Positions 35,140 through 46,878 of a DNA stretch of 64,000 bases are shown here, piece after piece. Each line of letters starts with the position of its first letter. Position 1 is the stretch's first letter. Under the pieces are notes generated by a model. It was not told the DNA's origin and searched no databases. It saw nothing but the letters and a program-made list of their open reading frames with translations. Origin of the DNA: Melampsora larici-populina 98AG31 (taxonomy: Eukaryota; Basidiomycota; Pucciniomycetes; Pucciniales; Melampsoraceae); NCBI RefSeq assembly GCF_000204055.1, contig NW_006768765.1:3796484-3860483 (forward strand), read 5' to 3'. The position numbers and the translations under genes are program-made.

Positions 35140-38100
35140 ATTCTTGAACTTTTTTCCGATCGAAGAATGGTTTCCTGTTTTGATTTGAAGTTGAGGTATT
35201 CTTATTTTGTGATAAGTTGGTGGTTGATTGATATGTAGTTGGGGCTGGGGTCAATTTTCAAATCGATTGAATGATTTGATGACGGGTAAGGTTGGATGTC
35301 ACTCATTTGATGTCCGGAGATTTCAATGGTGTGACATTTCGATCACAATCCAACACCCAGAAATCTCAACCTTCCTCGCTTTTGATGAAAAAAACCCATT
35401 TGTGTTATTTACATCATCGCCTTGATGTCCTAAAAAGGGTGAAGATGACCTACAAAAAATAACAAAGTGCCTTAGACAACAAAGATGAATGTTGTGGTGA
35501 CTACTCCATCCATTACAATTTTAGCTACGCATCATCGGCAACAGTGACTATTCTTACAAGGACATCAACCTCATCATGATGGATCAGTCTGTAAACTTGT
35601 GCAATAATACATGATTTGCCTTGGAATTAAACTTATCTGGTTTGACACTCAAGGAGGCATTGATCATGAGCAAATTCACTCAAAGATGCTGAATAGTTCT
35701 TATTCTCACACTTTTCGGCCTATTGAGCATGATTCCCATGATTTGGCGTGCTCTCAATTTGATGCTTTTGTTGCAAGGATTTTCAGGAGGAAGCGCAGGA
35801 ACAGTGCTACTCTTTGGGTATGTTCATCCTTCTTTATATCCACCTCAATTCAACTTCAAATTGAGGTTCAACATCACCAACTTGGACTCTGTACAACTTC
35901 TAGCTGGGAGATCTCAGTGAAGATCTTTCCCATTGGTACAACAAAGTCTGATATAAATTTTCCTTAAGCCTTCAACTTCAAACAAAGATGGGGAGATGAT
36001 TGAAACTGCCAACTGCCAAGAGTTCAACTAGAATCCATTGTGATAAAGCAAACAAAATGAGTCTTTTGTAAGTGAACTAAAGATAATCTTGAGAATGCTT
36101 ATGGGTCAATCAAATCTTTTGCTACCACATCCACGAGGTCCTGATAATATTGGGTTTGTGGTCTTGAGTTTTCATGGATTGTGTCTTGTTCTATTTGATT
36201 AGGGTATGGTTGGTGACAGCAAGGACCACTTAATTGGGTATTTTTTCAAAAATCGTTTCACAAGTCACAAAAATCATTCACAAAACAAATGAAGATAATT
36301 TTGAAGCTGTCTTGTTGAGGTCTATCCAAAATTATCCTCAGTGGAACACATTTCAAAAGTCTTGTTATTTTTTAACTTCTATAAGACTGATAAATTTGGG
36401 TTTTTTGTTGTCTTAATTACAAAATACCCAGTCTGTGCTTTCATGATTCTTGCTGTCACCAACCATACTCAGAGTGAGTATGTCATACTTTCTGGTACAT
36501 GGTTTTTGGTTTTTTTACAGACAAAAAAAGATTGTGTGGGTCCAGAACTATGTAGCTTTGAAGACCTCACACTCACTTCCCCTGTCCTTGCCATCTGTTT
36601 TACTCATGGTGCCTCATGACTCATACTGGCCAAAGGCAAGAAGTTTCTATGGAGCAGAAAATATAGTTTTACCAGCCAAGCATAGTTTTGACAAAAACCA
36701 AAAAAAAATCACCAAAAAGTATGTACACATACTTACTCACTTTGAGGACCCTATAAAACGTGTCATTTGATCACTTTTTTCTCAAATGAATTGAGAAAGG
36801 TGTTGAAAAGAAGAGATCATAGGTCTTGAAAACCTTTGAGATACATGTGGTGAAGATTACATGCTTCTATTTGTGGAGGTTTGCTTAGAAGAATATCCAC
36901 AGCCGTGCCGTAAATTTGTAGTTTGTGCAAAAACCATGCAAGATTTCTTGCACCAATATTGCAATTTTTTTGACAACCTCAGCTTTGTTCCAACTGGTAC
37001 AAAAACCCTGCAAGACCAACATGCAAGATCTGTGCCAGTTCTATTCATATCTTGTACAGAATTTCCACACAACTTGCACAGATCTTTGCACAGGTTTGAG
37101 TACCTTTCTTGTACAGAGGCTTGCAAGGATTTCTAGGGAAGCCTGTGGGGTATGACAATTGAACCATGTAAAGTGGTGTTGCCCTGCAGTATGGCTTGTA
37201 ACATAATTGGTGAGGTGTTTTATGGGTCAGTTGATCATTTATTTGCAGATAAGCCAATTGTACAAGTTGAAGTTTATGGAACAAATGAGGTACATAATGA
37301 TTTAGGGTGCAAGTGAAAAAAGAACATCTTTGCCCTATCTTGGCTTGCAGATAGAGAGTTTCCTTAGCCAAGTATATGATTATCTTTGGGGGGAATGGCT
37401 GTGGATGTAAATACCTCAATTTTCCATACCTCACAGTTTATGGCACACAGCTGTAGTGTGGATGCTCCTACCAAGCACTGGGAACACCTCTAGCTTAACT
37501 TTGAGCATCAGCAGCAGAACTTGTATTTTGCAGGCTCTCAACAATACAGTGACAAAAACACCAAAAAACACTGCAGTGGTCCTTGCAAAATGTGAGGTGC
37601 AACATCAAGAGACTCCACATTCAATTTTAGGGGAATAATTGAGGCTCTTGATATCCAAAAATACATCCCAATACACATCACACCAGCCTAAAGGACACGA
37701 TTCCCTACCAATTTTTCCAGAATAAAAGCATACCAAAAAGACCTCAATGATAGGTTTTTTTTGTAAATTGAAGAGCTCAGCTATACACACACACACACTT
37801 TTTTAGATCCCCTAATTTTGAGAATTGATTCTGGGAATCTGTTGGGAAGCCCACAAAATCTTTCCTATGGGCTGGCACATCTCCAAAGGTTTTGTATGAA
37901 ATCTATGCCTCTCAATGCTTGGTTGACCTGAAGCCTGTTACATACCAAGGGTGTCAATATACTATACCAGTATTGGTATTGTATTGTGAAGTACCTGATC
38001 ATGCATAAAGGATGAATGAATTTGATCAAGTTCCTATGTCTTGAACAGTAAACATAGTAGGGAAATCTAGTAGACAGAGGCAAAGACAGACAGACACATG

Positions 38101-38352
38101 ATGATCATTGAGATAGAGATTGTTGGGACTACATACATTGATTCAAGCGGGCTTCTTTGAGTCGGGGCTGGTCGGGGCCAGGAATGTGGTGTTTGTGAAA
38201 TCGAATCCAGTGCCATTGTCATTCGCCAATTTCGACATCAAACTCAAAAACTACTTTCAATCACAATCCAAATCATCAACATCAAAAACCAAGAAAGAAA
38301 ACCATCCATCAAAGATCGAACTCGAACCAAAAAAAAAAACGAACACGAAAGA
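35140..38352. other. Gene-poor stretch, 3.2 kb
   Basis: AT-rich with many short open frames on both strands and no recognisable family. It contains the inverted-repeat element at about 36202-36470, a zone at about 36900-37150 dense in TTGCAC/TTGTAC/TGCAAG words, and a CA microsatellite near 37785-37797. Confidence 0.5.
36202..36470. repeat. Short inverted-repeat element (MITE-like), about 269 bp
   Basis: The left arm GGGTATGGTTGGTGACAGCA and the right arm ending TGCTGTCACCAACCATACTC are inverse over about 20 bp. Further in, GGTATTTTTT and AAATACCC also pair. No clear target duplication is visible, so the exact ends are uncertain. Confidence 0.55.
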
Positions 38353-39621
38353 ATGGAAGCCGAAGCCAAATCCATTGAGTTTCATCTAACAGAATCTTTC
38401 TTATCCGAAGTACCTAATCCTCAACCACCCCAATCTCCAACCCAAACAATACCTGATAAAGTTCTTTTTCTTTTTTGGGTTTTAGGTTATGAATTTGATT
38501 TACGACTCTACTAGGTATTCGATCCTAAACCAACCTACCCAATCACCTTTGAAATCCAAATCAAAATCCAAACTCAAACCAAACCCATCACCTAATTTAA
38601 AAGAAACCAATCCGATTACAGACCAAGAAATCCAAGAAGGCTTCATCAAAAGGATCGATCAATTAGGTTATAAAGTAGGATACATCTTATCAGAAAAGTA
38701 AAACCCTCATCTTATCCTACCAAACCCCCAATCTCATCCTCCCAAACCCCCCCCCACCCCAAAGCGCTCGAGTATTTTCTAACGATCTTCTTGCATTTGG
38801 ATGATGAGATAGATTAATTAAAGATAAACCAAGGTTACCAAGGAATCCTCAGTACGCTTCGACTCATGAAAGCTTTGTGCCTGATTCATTGGAAGTCATC
38901 AAGTTTATTTGTAAAGATTTGTAAGATTCTTTTTTCACCCAAAAAAAACATCAATCCCCCAAAAAACACTGATCCCCGAAAAAACATTAATCCCCAAAGA
39001 ACACTAATCTCCGAAAAAAACAACTAATCCTCTTGGCTTTTCTGTTTTTTCTTTTTTGGTTTTCTTTCGGGCGGGGGGGGGAGACCAGATGGTTATCAAT
39101 CTTCAATAAACAAGTCGATAACCTCCGTACAAACCATCGAGGAGTTTACGTTTTACAAGACTATGGGTTCAAACCTTTTTTAAAACTGATTCCTAATCAA
39201 TCTACTCTTGAATCAAAATCATATTTTCATAAAGTTGAGTCACTCAAAACCCAAAAAATCAAACTGATTTTTGACTTTTTTTTGTTTTTTGGGTTTTTTG
39301 GGGGGGGGGTTTGGAGTAGATGTTGGTTTTTCCTAGTGGGATTATTAGAGGATCATTAATGAATTTAGGAATCCAAAGTCAAGTGATTCCAGACCAAACA
39401 GCTATCCCACCTCAATGTAAATCATTTCCTAACCCTCTATATTCCAAAATCATATCACTTTATACTAATTAAGTTGTGTTATTTTTCATTTAGGTTCGAT
39501 ACAAATTCGTACGATTTTAAATCATCATCCTTCTACGACTAACACTTCTAATCAGTCTAAACCAAATCAACCATCCAATTCGAATCAAACTTCTCCCACT
39601 AAACCACAAGATCTTTCATGA
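38353..39621 (+). CDS. TRS33: TRAPP complex subunit Trs33 (TRAPPC6 family)
   Basis: Subunit of the TRAPP tethering/GEF complex acting on Ypt1/Rab1 in ER-Golgi and Golgi traffic. Six exons, 38353-38409, 38486-38697, 38813-38920, 39089-39233, 39320-39416 and 39494-39621, give about 248 aa. Family hallmarks appear across the splice joins: IDQLGYKVGYILSEK, EVIKFICKDLWLSIFNKQVD, LRTNHRGVYVLQDYGFKPFL and FPSGIIRGSLMNLGIQSQV. Compared with animal and yeast proteins there is a Lys/Ser/Pro insertion in exon 2 (about residues 36-60) and a Ser/Asn/Gln tail. The ATG at 38353 was chosen because MEAEAKSIEFHL aligns with the family start. The first intron boundary is the least certain join. The stop is 38 bp from the convergent stop of the next gene. 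Confidence 0.88.
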
Positions 39622-39659
39622 ATCACTTCTTTTTCCCTAAACACCAACTTTGTCTTTTT

Positions 39660-40790
39660 TTAATTAGATTTCATTAAAGATTTAATCAAGTTTGAATTCT
39701 GATCTAATTCAATTAAAAGTAACTCTTTATCTTGATTCGAATTTGAATTTAAACTTGAATGAATAGCTCGTTGGTTCTCATACACTTTTCCTACAGGTAA
39801 TACCTGACTAGGAGTAACGATCATGTAAAGTAAATCATTAATAACGTCTCTAGACGTAGGAAGTAAAGGGTACTTTAAAACAAATTTAAGAGAACGAAAC
39901 AGTGAGGAAGGTGTTCGGGAAAGATGGTTAAAGTGTTTGAGCAGATCGGATTGGTTGGTAGACGTTTGGGTCGGAAGTATGTGCAGTGGGATTGCTTGGT
40001 TTACAGAGGCTTTGAGGGATGATTGAAAGGATTGGAAGAGCCGGATGGATTGGGTGTGTGTGTGGTTCGCTGGGCTGGGGTAGATGGGAATGATTTTGAT
40101 GGGTAATGTGGTGTGGGATGAAGAGGTTAGGAAAGGTAGTAAGAGTTGTAGGATTAGTAAAGGACTTGAAATTGATTGGAGATGAGAATCTTGAGGAGAG
40201 TGGTTGAAGAAGAGAATCGAATGGAGTTGGAATGTGAGAGGAGGATGGAGTGGGTTTGAATTGCTGGGTAGTTGGAGTGATTTGATGAGAGATTGAACGA
40301 ATTGGATTAGACTGGATGGGTTTGATAAATCACATCTTTCTAGGAATAGTTGGGGATTGAGTTCGCGTAGGAGATTGATCAGTTCGATGTCTTTTGAGTT
40401 TGTACTTGAACTTGTGGTGGGTAAGATGATGATCAGTTGGAGGTGGTTTGTTTTGGATAATGATTGGATTAAGTGGAGTGGGAGTGATGATAAAGATGAC
40501 TATTCAAAGAATCAATTAGTTTTGGTTTTTTGTTTTTGGTTTGGAGAGTGACTTACAGTGAAGATGAGAATTGTTTTGAATTTCAAAGACCTTGAAGACC
40601 CATTGAATAAGTAAGATTAGTATTTATTCATTGAGATGAATGAGATGATGATGACTTACTTTTGAAGTTGAAGTGAATTGATTTGAATAAGATTCTTGGA
40701 TTTGATTTGATATGATTTGAATGAATTGATCGAGATTATCAGTATAAAGAGAGTGATGAAGATTTGTAGGATTTGTTGAAAACTAAAGGT
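39660..40790 (-). CDS. SDR-like protein, possibly DUF1776 family
   Basis: The last exon, 40499 down to TAA at 39660-39662, is open for 280 codons and lacks a long Met-initiated frame, so it is easily missed. It reads as an SDR-like Rossmann protein: a hydrophobic strand with LQLIIILPTT, then ELINLLRELNPQLFLERCDL, SSPLLILQLLLPFLTSS and finally QVLPVGKVYENQRAI. This order recalls the fungal DUF1776 family (yeast Tda5), in which the NAD-binding motif is weak; assignment is tentative. A short exon (about 40525-40590, encoding FKTILIFT) precedes it, and an open stretch at about 40650-40785 is probably coding, but its frame and the start codon are unresolved. The canonical YxxxK catalytic motif is not obvious. 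Confidence 0.55.
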
Positions 40791-41022
40791 TTTGGTTAAG
40801 AATAAAGTAATCAAATATAACATTCTTCTGCGAATTGGTAGGATTGCTATTGCTAATGCTGGATTGATGGATTGCCAATGCTGGATTGTTGCTGGATTGG
40901 TGTGATCGAGTGGTGGTCAGTGATATGTGATGTTAAGTCTAAGTGTATCATAAGTTAAGTGTTGAGTGGTGTATTAATTTTTTCGATCGATCCAACCAAT
41001 CCAGAACCCTCAACTTTAAGAA
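40791..41022. promoter_or_regulatory. Divergent intergenic region between the SDR-like and SerRS genes
   Basis: About 230 bp between the presumed start of the minus-strand SDR-like gene and the SerRS ATG. It must hold both promoters, suggesting a bidirectional promoter. It contains short ATTGCTGGATTG-type direct repeats near 40850-40900. Confidence 0.35.
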
Positions 41023-42887
41023 ATGAAACGAATCTACCAATCCACATCCATAAGGCTCATCAACTCATTCCAAAAAAGATTCATCACCACTCCAAGTGAA
41101 CCAATCATAGATTATCAATCGATCATCAATCATAAATCAAGATCAAGCCAAAACCTAATCAACAGAAAATCAAACTTAAGATCAGATTCAATAAACGATT
41201 TAGCGTATCTTTATCATGAATCTAAGGCTTTACAATCTAAACTTATGGATGCTAAACAGAGACAAAATCATTTGAGTGAAAAAATTAAATCTATTCTTAA
41301 TCCGACTTCTAAATCTAAACCAAAATCAAAACCAAAACCGAAACCAAAAGAACAAGAAGAAGAAGAAGAGGAAGAAGATCAAGAAGTGAAGGTCGGAAAC
41401 GGATCGGGTTCTACTTCTCATTTAATTCATGTCGAATCTATTTCAGTTTACCACCAAGAAGCCAGTTTACTAAAATCATCAATCTCTACCTTGACCAAAG
41501 ACTTAAAACTCTTAAACCAAAGACTACAAACCTTAGGCATCTCGATCCCTAACCAAACCCACCCAGATGTACCCATCGGATCATACTCAAAATCAAAGGT
41601 TATCAAAACATTTGAAGGATCAAATTGGAATCAAATCAAGTATGATTACCAAAGCTTCGAACCAATAGAAAAAGACAAACATAGGGATCATTTAAAGATT
41701 ATGAATCAATTGGAATGGATCTCATTGAAATCAGGATCGAATTCGACTGGCTCTAATTTTGTGTTTTTGTTCGGATCGGGTGGGTGTTTGGAATTAGCAT
41801 TGGTTCAGTATGCTTTATCGATGATCATTGGGAAGGGTTGGAAGTTGGTTTTAGGACCGGATTTGGTTAAGACTCAGGTTTTGAAGCTTTGTGGGTTCGA
41901 ACCTAGAGATTTGGGAGAAACTCATCAAACCTATTACGTTTCCAATCAACTTTCTTCATTCCAATCAACAAAAACCGCAGAATCAACAGAAGAAGAAGAA
42001 AGACGAGTTCCAGAGTTATGTTTATCTGCTACATCTGAGATCCCAATGATCTCTTCTTTCCATTCCACAACCCTACCGAACTCAACCCACCCTGATTTTC
42101 CACATCAACCGATCAGATGGGTAAGTGTGGGTAACGCTTTTAGATCAGAAGCTGGGGCGAGAGGTTTAGAGTCTAAAGGGTTGTATAGGTTACATCAGTT
42201 TAAGAAGATCGAATTGGTTTGTTTGATGGAGAATGATTTGGAAAAAAGTGAAGGGATGTTGTGGGAGATGATTGGGTTACAGTGTAGGATTATTGAAGGT
42301 TTAGGTTTACCTTATCGGTTCATCTTCTTTTCTTCTTTACCTCTTCTTTTTCTTTACCTTTATGAAGAAACTTATGTGGGTCTTGGTTTTTTTTTGGGTT
42401 TGGATGATAGGGTTTTGGAAATGTCTTCGGAAGAATTAGGGAACTCTGCTTTTCATAAATATGATATTGAAACATGGATGCCAAGTAAAGGTAAATGGGG
42501 AGAAGTAAGTTTTTTTCTTTCCCTTCTTCTTCCACTTCTTCCCATTCTTCCAACCATAAAGAAAACCGAAAATTTAAAATAATGATGGGTTTGGATATAC
42601 AGATTACTTCAGCATCGAATTGTACAGATTACCAATCCAGAAGACTCAACATTAAATATAAATCTAGTAGTAGTAATTTGATGGAAAAAAAGAAAGAAAC
42701 TGAGTTCTTACATACATTGAATGCTACTGGATTAGCGATTCCTAGGATCATGATGAGTTTGATTGAGAATGGATATCTTAGAGAAGAAGAAGGGAATGGG
42801 AATGGGAATGGGAAGATTAGGATTAGGTTACCGAGCGTTTTGAAGGCTTTTTGGTTGGGTGTTGATGATGAGATTATTTGGGTTTGA
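41023..42887 (+). CDS. DIA4: Seryl-tRNA synthetase, mitochondrial
   Basis: Class II synthetase charging mitochondrial tRNA-Ser. Exons 41023-42317, 42411-42504 and 42603-42887 give about 557 aa. A basic, Ser-rich N-terminus (SIRLINSFQKRFITT) fits a mitochondrial presequence. A coiled-coil tRNA-binding arm follows, with an unusual Lys/Pro and poly-Glu insertion near residues 90-125. The catalytic core has LCLSATSEIPM, motif 2 as VGNAFRSEAGARG with LYRLHQFKKIELV, then the serine-site segment WGE-ITSASNCTDYQSRRLN across the second intron, and motif 3 NATGLAIPRIMMSLIENGY. The joins at 42317/42411 and 42504/42603 restore these motifs. The mitochondrial assignment rests on the presequence and the bacterial-like core. 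Confidence 0.9.
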
Positions 42888-44338
42888 GTATATAAATGGT
42901 TTGTAGATGTTTTTTTTTGGTTGGTTGGTTGCTTTGAATATATTATATATATCATTGGTTTTTGTTTTTTATAATAATTTCTTCATGAGCTTTAAAGGTT
43001 CTTTAACTGATCTTATGGTTCAATGATTGTTCATTAAGATGATTGTTTATTTGGTGAAATGATTCATGATCAGTAAAAGTCCAAGTAGATGGTTTGTAAG
43101 AGTATGGAATCTTGGAATTAGATCTTTTGGGTATGGACTCTCGAGTTTGAAAAATCATGTGTACAAAGGATCAAAGTGGGAACTTGAATTGGAAAAGATG
43201 GAATGTAAGCAAGGCAAACCTAGTGCTCAGACCATAAAGAATGTTACTGATCAGGTATTGGGAAAAGTCTTGAGTGGTTCTATGATTTGAGGTTTCTTGG
43301 AGTCAAGGTAAGTGATGAAGATGAGCTGAGACTGTGTTTGTGACTTCTGTGAGGAAACTGGCCTTTTTTTGAACAAGAATTGTGAATCAAGAGCTGTAGA
43401 AAAGTACCATGTAGGGTCAACTTGCCAACTTACATTTCCATCTGGTTATATATTGTGGACCAATCCATTTGACTGAAGTAAAGTCTCAAGTTGTATTGTT
43501 TATCTCAAGTCTGAGGCCAACTAGTGATAGATAAGCTTTACTAGCAAATATAAAAAAGACGTCATATTGGCACATCATTGGTATACATAAGTGGCTCTCA
43601 AACCTGCCCCGGTTTTCAAAAAACCCAGTTGACCCAGTTGTTTTTTGGCAGTAACTTTGTGTATCAAGTTGACATTTGTTGACAGCTCCCAGCCAAAAAT
43701 TCAACTGGGGCAACCGGGTTTTTTGAAACTGGGTCAGGTTTGAGAGCCACTATAGTCCTAATCTGATCATGATCATTCTTTGTGTATAATTCTTTTGTAG
43801 ATACAAAAAGATCACATTAATGACCATGATTAAACTTTTTGACTTATGATGAACTGCCCTTCTTGATCTTGGGTTTGGTGGTAATATAGTATCAAAAAAT
43901 TATATTTGAGGCAGTTACTGTTCTTCAGATAGAAAATTCTTCAAATATCAAATTAAAATAGTGGCAGCATACAAAATTCAAAAACAACTATGGTGTGCAA
44001 TATGCAGACTGAGAAATCCAGCAAGTTTTTTTTTTTTTTGGTCAACCATCTTGTATTCCTGTTATTATTGAGGCCATTAGTTTTTTGTGAAAACCTTCAC
44101 CTTTCATTTTGTGAGATTCTTACAATCTCAGTGTTTTCAAACAAGGTAGAAAGATTTACAAGGTATAATTTTTGTTGGAAAAGATGTAAAAATAAACAAA
44201 AGAACTCTAACTTTGGTGAATAAAGTACACAGAGAAGGTACACATCACCCAATGTATTTATTATGAACATCAATAACAACATTAATTCTCAGCTGTGTAT
44301 CCCAGACAGGTTCTGTCTTCATCACTAACAGTTTCAGA
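42888..44338. other. Intergenic with one MITE
   Basis: About 1.45 kb, AT-rich; only short open frames. It contains the 162-bp inverted-repeat element at 43590-43751. Confidence 0.5.
43590..43751. mobile_element. MITE, 162 bp, with terminal inverted repeats
   Basis: Begins AGTGGCTCTCAAACCTG and ends with the inverse CAGGTTTGAGAGCCACT. The arms extend inward through GGTTTTCAAAAAACCC-like sequence to about 45 bp with mismatches. It is flanked by ATA on both sides (43587-43589 and 43752-43754), a likely target duplication. Confidence 0.8.
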
Positions 44339-45197
44339 TCACTGAGAAGCTTGTCCCCCAGGACGGATGGGATTTACTTTCCTGTTAAAGTCGTGGACTT
44401 GGATTCTAAAGACTTTGATTCCTTCGGGGTTTTTTTTCAACACCATATCTACATTCAAGGCCTCTGTTTTGCGTCCCACCTTCAAAGTACCTAGGAGGTA
44501 AAGCATGATAACATTTTTATCCAGTTGGTTTACTTCTTGGGACATATAGAAACCCGCTGCAGATTATTGTACGTAGAGTTTATGGTATTTGCATGTGGAA
44601 AGTGAGTACAATAGTCAGAATCACTACAAGTACTCTGTTGGTGGTTGATGATCCAGGGTAGGAAGGTGACTATGAAGCATACCTTGCTCGATTTCCGTCC
44701 TGACGGTCAGGTGAGCCTCTGGCATGTATATATGAAGGCCAATTCCAACTCCTTAAAGAAGATGATGAGAAATTACAAAGTAGACTTCAGAAAAAATCCA
44801 TGCCACATCATTGCATGGCTAGTAGAGCCTCATCAGGAAGCTTAGCCTTTACTCACCATCTTCCTCGTAACAATCTTGACGAATTCGGAACTTGGCCTTT
44901 GGATGCATTTGTGCGATTGCATCATCTATGTTTTTGTCTTCTATACTCTTATAAAACCTCTCCACAGAGTTTTTGATTTCTTCTTCCGTCCATGGTTGAC
45001 CTAGCATAGAAAGATTAGTCAGACTCAAGCTATGTGTTTAAAACAACGTCGTTTGGATATTGCAAGACTCACTCACCCTGTATATAAGCGAGGTCTGAAT
45101 CTTTGAACTTGAAGTCAGCGTGCCAATTGAACGCCCCGGTAAAGAACGGACATACTACGATAACAATAGCAAGAAGTGTAATTGAAAATCTAGCCAT
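44339..45197 (-). CDS. Small secreted protein, possible NTF2/SnoaL-like fold
   Basis: Exons 45077-45197, 44857-45000, 44683-44751 and 44339-44556 join in phase to give about 183 aa. The N-terminus MARFSITLLAIVIVVCPFF is a clear signal peptide. The mature protein is Cys-poor. WTEEEIKNSVERFYKSIEDK and DDAIAQMHPKAKFRI, followed by beta-rich stretches (VIMLYLLGTLKV, IKVFRIQVHDFNR), resemble the helix-then-sheet plan of NTF2-like/SnoaL-like domains; this is inference from the pattern alone. No enzyme motif is visible. In a rust it would be a candidate secreted effector or apoplastic protein. A plus-strand open frame at 44645-44845 overlaps it but is an antisense shadow. Confidence 0.7.
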
Positions 45198-46878
45198 GAT
45201 GATCTTAAGCCAATGATGAGGCCTTTATGTAGATATGAAAGAATATGCAAAAAAAAATGAGCACAGATGATGTTCAATGAAGACTAACAATGATATATGC
45301 TGATGGGCGACCTCGTTTTATATTTGATGAGTAAAGTTCATACAGCATGTCATTCGATATCACCCTTGGAACAAATATTACGAGCTGAAGCATTGCATCA
45401 GACAACCGGTAGGATCAACCCTCCATCAAGGTTTTGAGATGATGATGACCTGTACTTTTTGCGGCGCTCGATTGCTTCTGACTGCGATTTTTATAACAAG
45501 CATGTCTCATCTGGGTGGAGACCTCGCGATCATCCTCGGAACCCATGATGACTTCGGGGGTGGTAGTTCATTGCTATTTCACTATAGGAAACTCTGACTT
45601 GTTTGCTCATAGGACCTCATCTCCTTTTCAAAGAACGTGAGGCAATTTTATCTTTCTTATGACACTAAGCCTGATAAGTTTTATGGAATTCAGGTAGTAC
45701 AGAAATGAGGATGACTTTCATCACACCTTATTAATATCAGCCAATTTCACGCAACTCACAATCTTGACTTGGCAAGTGTCGCATAACGGCAGCCAGGGGT
45801 CTTCTGATAAGTAAACAAGATTTCTAAAACATCACAGGCAATCAAATATTATATCTCCTGAACAAGTGTGATGCAAGTTCAACAACACCGGGACCACTCG
45901 GATTGATAAACAAGGAAATATCAACATAGTATTTATGGAAATCAAACAGAGAAACTCAAGGATACTTACATGACCGCTTTGGAATCTGTTTTTGAGAAAA
46001 ACTGAACTGAGCTATGAAAATTGATAGAAAATGAATCAATCTGATCCTGTTTGATTTATAAAAAAGATCATCCTAAGAATTTATGAGTACCTTTCTCATT
46101 TTTACAATATATAAATAAGACTTCATCTGATTCCAAAAAGAGAAATCATCATGAAACCATCTTCATTTGACACTCTTCATTCATATTATCCATAATATAG
46201 ATTCCCCTAATCAAGCTTTTATGTGATTTTCCTTAAAAAAGCCCTTTAGAAAAAATAATCAAGTATGAATTGGCAAGGTAACTTTGCCTACAAGTTTTCC
46301 TCAAAACGTATATCAAATTCCATTCTACCAAATCCAAATCTAAAACCTCTCTCTCTCTCTCTCTAAAAACCCTGATGTAAAAAGGAAAATAAATAAACAT
46401 TTTAAATTCTACAAAGTATAATGAACCATAAGAAAAAAGATAACAAAATATAAAAGACAATCAAAAGAGTGAAAAAGAAAGGAAATCACCAAAAAAAGTT
46501 TTTTTTTTTTTTTGTGATGAATGAGAGTTTTTTTGTGTTGGGTTTTGGTTTTAATGAAACAAGTTTGAAAAATAAATTAGGTAAATATGAAAAAAAAAAA
46601 GTTACAAACATTTATATTGAGAGGTTCTTTTTTGGATTAGAAAACATATATATATATGGGGAAAAAAGGAAATGGAAAACCCCAAAAGAGAAACCAAAAG
46701 AGAAACCAAAAGAGAAAGCGAATTCATGAACAAACATGTAAAAAAATGTAAATATATAAAAAAAGATACAAAGACCAAAGAAAAAAATGAATCAATCCAA
46801 TAAATCCAATAAATCCAATCCAATCCAATCCAATCCAATCCAATCCAAAACCACGACTAATTTTCCAAAATCTTTCAC
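45198..46878. other. Intergenic, 1.7 kb
   Basis: AT-rich, with A/T homopolymers, a CT microsatellite near 46350-46364 and a tandem CAATC run near 46814-46847. No supported gene; the right part is probably the 3' UTR of the HbrB gene. Confidence 0.5.

Noticed and set aside
35611..35967. Plus-strand open frame of 118 codons
   Set aside because: Composition is like surrounding non-coding DNA and no family or splice context supports it.
36857..37434. Several open frames rich in Cys and Leu on both strands
   Set aside because: They come from a zone of repeated TTGCAC/TTGTAC/TGCAAG words; both strands are open by composition and no signal peptide or start context is convincing.
44645..44845. Plus-strand open frame of 66 codons
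   Set aside because: It overlaps an exon of the secreted-protein gene in antisense; the minus-strand exons form a longer, phase-consistent protein with a signal peptide.
46469..46838. Lys-rich and Trp/Ile-rich open frames
   Set aside because: Produced by homopolymers and the tandem CAATC repeat, not by coding sequence.
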